Of a DNA stretch of 64,000 nt, positions 58,639 to 64,000 are shown piece after piece. Every line of letters begins with the position of its first letter. Position 1 is the first letter of the stretch. The notes under the pieces are model-generated. The model did no database searches. It was not told the DNA's origin and saw only the letters and a program-made list of their open reading frames with translations. Source of the stretch: Jiangella alba (lineage in GTDB: Bacteria > Actinomycetota > Actinomycetes > Jiangellales > Jiangellaceae). Location of the stretch: assembly GCF_900106035.1 (NCBI RefSeq), contig NZ_FNUC01000003.1, forward strand, positions 1,791,501 to 1,855,500, read 5' to 3'. The position numbers and the translations under genes are program-made.

Positions 58639-60016
58639 CGGCCGACGCCCGCAGCGCGACCACCACGCCTACGACCCCCGCGGCCGCCAGCCCGAACAGC
58701 AGGTACCGGGCCGACACCAGCATCGACGGCGCGCCCAGGTTGAGCAGCAGCCCGCCCACGGCCGACCCGATGGCCAGCCCGATCAGCTCGACGGTGTTGA
58801 CGCCGGCGCTGGCCTTGCCCGCCTCGGCCGGGTCGGACGAGCTGCTCATCACCGCGACGACGACGTGCGGGAACGCCAGCCCGATCCCGGCGCCCGCGAC
58901 GACCAGCCCGAGCACCCAGACGACCACCAGCCAGACGCCGGCGTCCTCCCGCTGGAACACGCCGGTGACGGCGAGGCCGAGGGCCATGACGCCCGGCCCG
59001 GCGATGCGCAGCCGGCGCACCGCCTCGGGCCGCTGTGCCCCGGAACTGACCAGCATGGTGGCCGACCAGCCGAGCGACACGGCCGCGCCGAGGAACCCCG
59101 CGACCACCGGCTCCAGTCCGGCCAGCCGCTGCCCGAACAGCGGCGTGAACGCCTCCGACACCGTGCCGACGGCGAGGATCGCGATGCCGGCGTACAGCCA
59201 CTTCAACGGCGACCCGGCCACGTAGGTCGACCGCGGCAGCACCCGCACCGGCGAGCGCCGCTCCCAGCGCACGAACGCGCCGATCACGACCACCGCGGCG
59301 GCGACCACGCCCACCATCTGTACCGTGTCGTCGCGCAGGCTCGCGACGCTGATCAGCGCGGTCGCCGCGGTCAGCAGGACGAGCGAGACGTACGGGACGG
59401 GCTCGGCGACGGCCGCGCCGTCCGAGCGCGGCAGCGCCCGCGGCACCAGGACGGCCAGCGCGACGCCGGCCAGCGCCAGCGCGCCGAACGCCCAGCGCCA
59501 GGCGCCCAGCTGGGCGAACGCGCCGCCCATGGCCGGGCCGACCAGCGTCCCGACGCCCCACATGGCCGACACCAGCGCCGTCGCCCGGGCCCAGAGCCGC
59601 TCGGGGTAGGCCCGCTGGATGACGGCGTAGCCGAGCCCGGCCAGCATGCCGCCGCCGAAGCCCTGTACGGCGCGGCCGGCCAGCAGCGTCGTCATCGTCG
59701 GGCTGACGGCGGCGATGACGGCGCCGAGCACGAACGGCGCCAGCCCGAACAGGTAGGCGGCGACCGGTCCGCGCCGGGCCAGCGTGCGGCTTACCAGCAT
59801 CGACGAGATCACCGAGGCGATCATGAACACCGTCGTGCTCCACGCATAGAGCCGTTCGCCGCCGATCTCGTCGATCGCGGTGGGCAACAGGCTGGTGGTG
59901 AGGAAGATGTTCACGGCATGCAGGGCGATGCCGCCGGCCAGGACCAGCGAGGTCGTGGCCCGGCCCGCGCCGAACAGCTCGCGGAAGCTCGCCGGGCGGT
60001 CGTCTGTTGTCGTCAT
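58595..60016 (-). CDS. MFS transporter with SoxR-type control
   Basis: This 473-residue transporter has helices from residue 20 to 465, with LLAGRAVQGFGGGMLAGLGY as the MFS motif A region, WGVGTLVGPAMGGAFAQLGAW and LVVAGAGIGLAFPHVVVAVM. It is a drug- or metabolite-exporter type. ATG 60016 is used. The SoxR box at 60034-60051 sits 18 bp from its start and the SoxR gene is divergent, so it is a likely SoxR target, as redox-cycling-compound exporters often are in actinomycetes. Its C-terminal end overlaps the epoxide hydrolase gene. Confidence 0.87.
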   Translation of the reverse strand: MTTTDDRPASFRELFGAGRATTSLVLAGGIALHAVNIFLTTSLLPTAIDEIGGERLYAWSTTVFMIASVISSMLVSRTLARRGPVAAYLFGLAPFVLGAVIAAVSPTMTTLLAGRAVQGFGGGMLAGLGYAVIQRAYPERLWARATALVSAMWGVGTLVGPAMGGAFAQLGAWRWAFGALALAGVALAVLVPRALPRSDGAAVAEPVPYVSLVLLTAATALISVASLRDDTVQMVGVVAAAVVVIGAFVRWERRSPVRVLPRSTYVAGSPLKWLYAGIAILAVGTVSEAFTPLFGQRLAGLEPVVAGFLGAAVSLGWSATMLVSSGAQRPEAVRRLRIAGPGVMALGLAVTGVFQREDAGVWLVVVWVLGLVVAGAGIGLAFPHVVVAVMSSSSDPAEAGKASAGVNTVELIGLAIGSAVGGLLLNLGAPSMLVSARYLLFGLAAAGVVGVVVALRASAVSAAATAASGSAGR

Positions 60017-60033
60017 GGTCCGGAAACCTAGAA

Positions 60034-60051
60034 TCTCAAGGGAGCTTGAGG
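60034..60051. promoter_or_regulatory. SoxR box
   Basis: TCTCAAGGGAGCTTGAGG agrees with the SoxR consensus CCTCAAGTTAACTTGAGG at 14 of 18 positions, and both 6-bp arms are intact. It lies between the divergent MFS and SoxR genes. It overlaps the SoxR gene's own ribosome binding site (TTGAGG), so SoxR binding could also limit its own expression. Confidence 0.8.
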
Positions 60052-60057
60052 TCAACC

Positions 60058-60522
60058 GTGGAGGTGAGCGCGCTGGAGCCCGACGATCTGCTCACGGTGG
60101 GCGAGGTGTCGCGCCGCACCGGGGTGGCGGTCTCGGCCCTGCACTACTACGAGCAGCTCGGCCTGATCGAGTCGTCGCGCACGTCCGGGAACCAGCGCCG
60201 CTACCCGCGGTTCATGATCCGGCGCATCTCGCTGATCCTGGTGGCCAAGCGGCTGGGCATCTCACTCGCCGACGTCGCCGAGGTGTTCGCGACGCTGCCG
60301 ATGCAGCGCATGCCCGACTCGCACGACTGGCACCGGCTGTCCAAGCGCTGGCAGGACCAGCTCGAGGCGAAGAAGCGCGAGCTGGAGAACCTGCAGCGCG
60401 AGCTCACCGGCTGCATCGGCTGCGGCTGCCTGTCGATGAAGGCGTGCTACCTGCTCAACCCCGACGACGTGTTCGGCGCGGACGGCACCGGCCCGCGCCG
60501 CGTCACGGACGGGTCAGGCTGA
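60058..60522 (+). CDS. soxR: Redox-sensitive transcriptional activator SoxR
   Basis: This 154-residue MerR-family regulator has the winged helix TVGEVSRRTGVAVSALHYYE and the iron-sulfur motif CIGCGCLSMKAC (C-x2-C-x-C-x5-C) that holds the [2Fe-2S] cluster. When oxidised by redox-cycling compounds it activates transcription from a SoxR box. The start is GTG 60058, with TTGAGG 6 bp upstream. GTG 60064 is an alternative. It is divergent from an MFS exporter, with the box in between, and its 3' end overlaps the convergent acetyltransferase gene by 9 bp. Confidence 0.93.
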   Translation: MEVSALEPDDLLTVGEVSRRTGVAVSALHYYEQLGLIESSRTSGNQRRYPRFMIRRISLILVAKRLGISLADVAEVFATLPMQRMPDSHDWHRLSKRWQDQLEAKKRELENLQRELTGCIGCGCLSMKACYLLNPDDVFGADGTGPRRVTDGSG

Positions 60523-61104
60523 CTTCCACTCCTCGGCGAGCAGCGCGTAGCCGAGGCCGTCGAGCCACTGGCCGGAGCGGTGCAGCGAGTCGGCGACGTT
60601 GTGCGCCTCGCGGCGCATGCCGACGCGTTCCATCAGCCGCCAGGACGGCTCGTTGTCGGCGAAGCACAGCGCGGTGACGCGGCGCAGCCCCAGCTCCGTG
60701 AAGCAGAGCCGCAGCAGTTCGCGGACGGCCTCGGTGGCGTAGCCGTGGCCCTGGCTCGCGGGGTCGAAGACCCAGCCCAGCTCGGCCTGGACGCCGCGGG
60801 CGGCCGCGGCCACCTCGGTCTGGGCCCAGGCGTCCTCGACCCGCACCATGAGGTCCCCGATGACGGCCGCGTCGTGCTCGACCACCACGGTCGTGGCCAG
60901 CCGGCCGGGCTCGGCGAACCGGGCGCGGAAGCCGGCGGCGTCGTCGGGGAGGTCGGTCAGCCAGCGGGCCACCGGCTCGAGGCGGCGGTACTCCCAGACG
61001 GCGTCGGCGTCGTCGGGACGGGCGGGGCGCAGCGTGAGGCGGGCGGTGTGGACCGGCCAGTCGATCCGGTCGAGCACGCGGGGCGCCGAGGTGTCGTCGC
61101 TCAT
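60514..61104 (-). CDS. GNAT family N-acetyltransferase (RimJ/RimL type)
   Basis: This 196-residue protein has HTARLTLRPARPDDADAVWE and the acetyl-CoA core ELGWVFDPASQGHGYATEAV (Q-x-x-G-x-A) near residue 108, plus ADNEPSWRLMERVGM as the C-terminal motif. It should acetylate an amine, substrate unknown. It is convergent with the SoxR gene (9-bp overlap) and lies 24 bp downstream of the AraC gene on the same strand. Confidence 0.87.
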   Translation of the reverse strand: MSDDTSAPRVLDRIDWPVHTARLTLRPARPDDADAVWEYRRLEPVARWLTDLPDDAAGFRARFAEPGRLATTVVVEHDAAVIGDLMVRVEDAWAQTEVAAAARGVQAELGWVFDPASQGHGYATEAVRELLRLCFTELGLRRVTALCFADNEPSWRLMERVGMRREAHNVADSLHRSGQWLDGLGYALLAEEWKSA

Positions 61105-61128
61105 CGAACGCCGAGCGTATACGGCCGG

Positions 61129-62013
61129 TCAGGGCCGTGGCGACGCCGCCTGCCCGTAGCGGCGCCGGTACGCTCGCGGCGAGATGCCGAACACGTGGCG
61201 GAAGCGCCGGCTGAGGTAGTTCGGGTCGGGCCAGCCGTAGCGACCGCCGATCTCCGCGATGGGGTCGTCGCCGTTGATGAGGTCGGCCGCGACGTGCTCG
61301 GCCCGGAGCCGGGCGAGGTAGGTGATCGGCGCCATGCCGGTGGCCTGCGAGAACAGCCTCGACAGGTGCGACGGCGACAGATGGGTGCGGTCGGCGAGCT
61401 CGCCGAGGGTCCACGGGTGGGCGACGTCGTGCTCCAGCAGCCGCAGCGTGCTGGCGATCGACGTCGGCAGGTGCGGCGCCGGGCGCAGGCCCGCGGCCGA
61501 CTCGTCCAGCTCCGGCGCCGCGGCGATCTCGCCGAGCGCTGCGGTCAGCAGGCCGACCCGCTGGGCCGACGACGAGATGCCGTCGGACGGGTGCCGCGGC
61601 GGCACGGCGGAGAGCCAGTCGATGACGCTGGCGAGCGCGGGACCGGCCAGGGCGCGCTCGGTGACCCGGCCGGGGGCGGGCGGACTGATGAGACTGCTGC
61701 ACTCGGGGGTGTCGCGCAGCCAGCTCAACGCCGACTGCAGCACCTCGGTGCCGAGGTAGATGTTCCACACGCGCAGGTCGTGGCAGTGGCGCCAGCTGTG
61801 CCACTCGCCGGGCCGCAGCACCGCGCAGTAGCCCCGGCGCACCGACCGCCGGGACGAGCGGGTCTCGTGGTCGGCGCGGCCGCTCTCGACCACCACGATC
61901 TCGATGAACTCGTGGCTGTGCGGGCCGACCTCTCCCAGGCCGTCCATCAGCTCCGCGGCGATCGCCGGGCCTACGACCGGAAGCGTCTCGCGGCGTCGGT
62001 AGCGCGTGATCAT
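61129..62013 (-). CDS. AraC-family transcriptional regulator
   Basis: This 294-residue regulator has an N-terminal cupin-type sensing domain (PHSHEFIEIVVVESGRADHE, GYCAVLRPGEWHSWRHC). The C-terminal double helix-turn-helix (WTLGELADRTHLSPSHLSRL, then IAEIGGRYGWPDPNYLSRRF) ends FGISPRAYRRRYG. Members of this type sense sugars. It is divergent from the secreted glycoside-hydrolase-like gene at 62138, with 124 bp between, so it may control that gene. No AraC half-sites were confirmed in the intergenic region. Confidence 0.9.
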   Translation of the reverse strand: MITRYRRRETLPVVGPAIAAELMDGLGEVGPHSHEFIEIVVVESGRADHETRSSRRSVRRGYCAVLRPGEWHSWRHCHDLRVWNIYLGTEVLQSALSWLRDTPECSSLISPPAPGRVTERALAGPALASVIDWLSAVPPRHPSDGISSSAQRVGLLTAALGEIAAAPELDESAAGLRPAPHLPTSIASTLRLLEHDVAHPWTLGELADRTHLSPSHLSRLFSQATGMAPITYLARLRAEHVAADLINGDDPIAEIGGRYGWPDPNYLSRRFRHVFGISPRAYRRRYGQAASPRP

Positions 62014-62137
62014 GGGTTACCCCTGAGCGTTTCGTGCTACTTCAGGACCAGATCATGCTAGCTCTGGCCGTCTGCCAGGGCAATGATTGCGCAATACGTG
62101 CAAGTCGATCCGCAGCCGACGCGACAAGGAGGTCACG

Positions 62138-64000
62138 GTGAGCACTGACACCCGTTCGATGCGCTGGCGCCGGCCGATGGCGGTGGTCGCCGCCGCGGCG
62201 GCCGTCGTGCTCGCCCTGTCCGGGCCCGGAGCCGCGGCCGGCCCGGAGGACGGCGAGGCGGCCGGCGGGCCGGTCGAGACGGTTCCGGACGTCATGGCGC
62301 CGGGTGGTCCGCTGGTGGCGACCGACGCGCTCGGCCGCGAGCTCACCGACCACACCACGGCGCCGGCACCGCGCGACGACCGCACGGTGGGCGTGTTCTA
62401 CGTGCTCTGGCACGGGTCCAACGACATGCGCGAGTACAAGAACGTCTTCGACAACAACGCCACCCTCGCCGAGGACCCGCTCGCGTGGCAGACGCCCGGC
62501 AGCGGCGCCTTCCCCGGGCCGGGCCACTTCGCCTACTGGGGCGAGCCGCTCTACGGCTTCTTCCGCAGCGACGACGCGTGGGTGGTCCGCCGCGACCTGC
62601 AGTTGCTCGCCGCCGCGCAGGTCGACTACCTCGTCCTCGACGCGTCGAACTGGGAGCTCTACAAGCCGCAGGCGATCCTGCTCATGCGGACGATCGTCGA
62701 GTTGCAGGCCCAAGGCGTGCGGGCGCCGCAGGTGGTCTTCATGACGCACACCGACTCGACGCGCGCCATGGACGAGCTCTACTGGACGTTCTACGCCGAC
62801 GACGCGCCGCACCGGTATCCCAGCACCTGGTTCCAATGGGACGGCAGACCGCTGATCCTGGGCGCCGCCCCGTCTGCGCAGGTCCGCGACTTCTTCACCT
62901 TCCGCTACGCCCAGTGGCCGAACGAGCCGCAGCAGCCCACCGGCGGCTGGGACTGGATCAGCTTCGACCGCCCGCAGCGCGGCAACCACGACGCCGACGG
63001 CCAGCTGGAGCAGATGGCGGTGTCGCCCGCGCAGAACTCCGGCAGTTCGTCGATCTTCAGCTACACCGCGTGGTACGGGCTGGACGACCCGCCGTCGCGC
63101 AGCCGCAGCTTCCACGACGGCGCGGAGGACGAGTCGCCCGGCGCGGAGAACGCCGGGTACAACTTCCAGGAGCAGTGGGACCACGCCATCGAGGCCGACC
63201 CCGAGACGATCCTCGTGCTCGAGTGGAACGAGTGGATCGCCGGCAACTGGGCGGCGCGAGCCACCGACCCGCTGGTCTTCTACGACGTCGTGAACACCCG
63301 CTGGAGCCGCGACCTCGCCCCGATGACCGGCGGCTACGGCGACAACTACTACCTGCAGCTGGTCGACAACATCCGCCGGTACAAAGGGGTGGCGCCGCCC
63401 GCCGGTACCGGGGGCGAGCGCACCATCGACCTGCGCGGCGGGTTCGGCCAGTGGCGCGACGTGACGCCCGAGTACGCCGACCACCAGGGTGACACCGCGC
63501 CGCGCGAGCACGCCGGCGTCGACGCCCGGACGTACGTCAACCGCACCGGCCGCAACGACATCGTCTCGGCGAAGGTCACCAGGGACGGCGAGAACGTCTA
63601 CTTCTACGCGCGCAGCCGGGAACGGCTGACCGACGTGTCGGGTGACGGCTGGATGACGCTGTACCTCGACGCCGACTCCGACGGCGCCACCGGCTGGTCC
63701 GGCTACGACCTGCGGGTGCGCTGGCACGGCGAGGACGACGCCCGGCTGGAGCGCTCCACTGGAGACGGCTGGGAGACGGCCGGGGAGGCGCTGCCGTACC
63801 GGACCGCGAAGGACGAGCTGATGGTCGCCGTGCCGCGGGCCGCGCTGGACGGCTCGGACGATCCGCTGCGGCTGGCCTTCAAGTGGTGGGACCACCAGCA
63901 GAGCGACGACATCATGGACGCCTACGTCTCAGGCGACGCCGCGCCGGACGGCCGGTTCAGCTATCTCTACGACACCGGCGACCATCCGGACGCGGGGGAG
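62138..64000 (+). CDS. Secreted GH71/99-like glycoside hydrolase, 3' end beyond the window
   Basis: The frame is open from GTG 62138 (AAGGAGGTCACG upstream) to the end of the window, 621 residues so far. It has a signal peptide (VVAAAAAVVLALSGPGAAA, residues 15-33). The main domain has RTVGVFYVLWHGSNDMREYK, LQLLAAAQVDYLVLDASNWE, VVFMTHTDSTRAMDELYWTF and LVLEWNEWIAGNW, like the TIM barrels of GH71/99-type proteins. A C-terminal beta-sandwich domain (DGWMTLYLDADSDGATGW) resembles CBM9-like modules. An extracellular glycan substrate is probable but not known. It is divergent from the AraC regulator. Confidence 0.78.
   Translation, partial: MSTDTRSMRWRRPMAVVAAAAAVVLALSGPGAAAGPEDGEAAGGPVETVPDVMAPGGPLVATDALGRELTDHTTAPAPRDDRTVGVFYVLWHGSNDMREYKNVFDNNATLAEDPLAWQTPGSGAFPGPGHFAYWGEPLYGFFRSDDAWVVRRDLQLLAAAQVDYLVLDASNWELYKPQAILLMRTIVELQAQGVRAPQVVFMTHTDSTRAMDELYWTFYADDAPHRYPSTWFQWDGRPLILGAAPSAQVRDFFTFRYAQWPNEPQQPTGGWDWISFDRPQRGNHDADGQLEQMAVSPAQNSGSSSIFSYTAWYGLDDPPSRSRSFHDGAEDESPGAENAGYNFQEQWDHAIEADPETILVLEWNEWIAGNWAARATDPLVFYDVVNTRWSRDLAPMTGGYGDNYYLQLVDNIRRYKGVAPPAGTGGERTIDLRGGFGQWRDVTPEYADHQGDTAPREHAGVDARTYVNRTGRNDIVSAKVTRDGENVYFYARSRERLTDVSGDGWMTLYLDADSDGATGWSGYDLRVRWHGEDDARLERSTGDGWETAGEALPYRTAKDELMVAVPRAALDGSDDPLRLAFKWWDHQQSDDIMDAYVSGDAAPDGRFSYLYDTGDHPDAGE

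Noticed and set aside
62014..62137. AraC operator in the region between the AraC gene and the glycosidase-like gene
   Set aside because: CTCTGGCC and CTGCCAGG are loosely repeated, but no convincing pair of half-sites could be drawn.
62042..63895. A 617-codon minus-strand frame opposite the GH71/99-like gene
   Set aside because: Val/Arg/Gly-rich with no domain; the plus frame has a ribosome site, signal peptide and barrel motifs.

Overview
The window is very GC-rich, densely coded DNA from a high-GC Gram-positive bacterium (Actinomycetota). GTG starts, 4-bp ATGA/GTGA gene overlaps, an encapsulin/DyP pair, a SigE-family ECF sigma factor and an IdeR-like iron box and a Zur box all fit an actinomycete. 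I cannot fix the genus from the sequence. No rRNA, tRNA, CRISPR array, insertion sequence or phage gene was recognised, and no gene-free stretch exceeds 300 bases (the longest is about 283 bases, 20144-20426).

Layout. 15-4727 (+): GH15 glycosidase, NDH-2-like flavoprotein and GMC oxidoreductase. 4738-9715 (-): acetyltransferase, then MFS exporter, glucose-6-phosphate dehydrogenase and a second NDH-2-like flavoprotein. 9937-20143 (-): a 10-gene operon. It runs from a CUT1-type ABC importer through an acyl-CoA catabolic set (crotonase, class III CoA-transferase, MaoC hydratase, acyl-CoA dehydrogenase, SDR, class I CoA-transferase) to a LacI regulator as last gene. A paired LacI-type operator lies just upstream of the first gene. 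20427-25256: metallophosphoesterase, multicopper oxidase, a toxin-antitoxin pair with a short toxin, and an encapsulin nanocompartment with its DyP peroxidase cargo. 25278-27154 (-): SigE-type sigma factor with a likely membrane anti-sigma partner. 27288-33685: secreted sugar dehydrogenase, PrsW protease, DUF3817 protein, and a divergent sugar-acid dehydratase/zinc dehydrogenase pair. 33717-34568: GH114-like lipoprotein.

34655-39984 (+) is a single apparent Zur (zinc-starvation) operon: Zur box, CobW-like protein without a P-loop, zinc-free ribosomal proteins L28 and S14, a methyltransferase and a FecCD-type metallophore importer. 39997-45851: small membrane proteins, SulP transporter, an iron-box-controlled ferric-siderophore binding lipoprotein preceded by a decayed flavin reductase, and an SDR controlled by a divergent MerR regulator. 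45941-48509: small alarmone synthetase, methyltransferase, SGNH hydrolase.

48554-56840 (+): an ArsR-type regulator with a dyad over its own promoter, then a peptide/opine-type ABC importer whose binding protein appears circularly permuted, a fused two-domain ATPase, a cupin and a PLP-dependent lyase. This looks like one uptake-and-catabolism unit. 57038-62013: Imm5-like protein, epoxide-hydrolase-like enzyme, MFS exporter with divergent SoxR and SoxR box, acetyltransferase, AraC regulator. 62138-64000: a secreted GH71/99-like protein that runs off the end.

The most unusual items are the circularly permuted binding protein (49792-51450), the CUT1 binding lipoprotein with a 63-residue Arg/Ala/Thr repeat ahead of its signal sequence (18611-20143), the operon joining a CUT1 importer to acyl-CoA catabolism, and the Zur operon that adds a metallophore importer and a methyltransferase.
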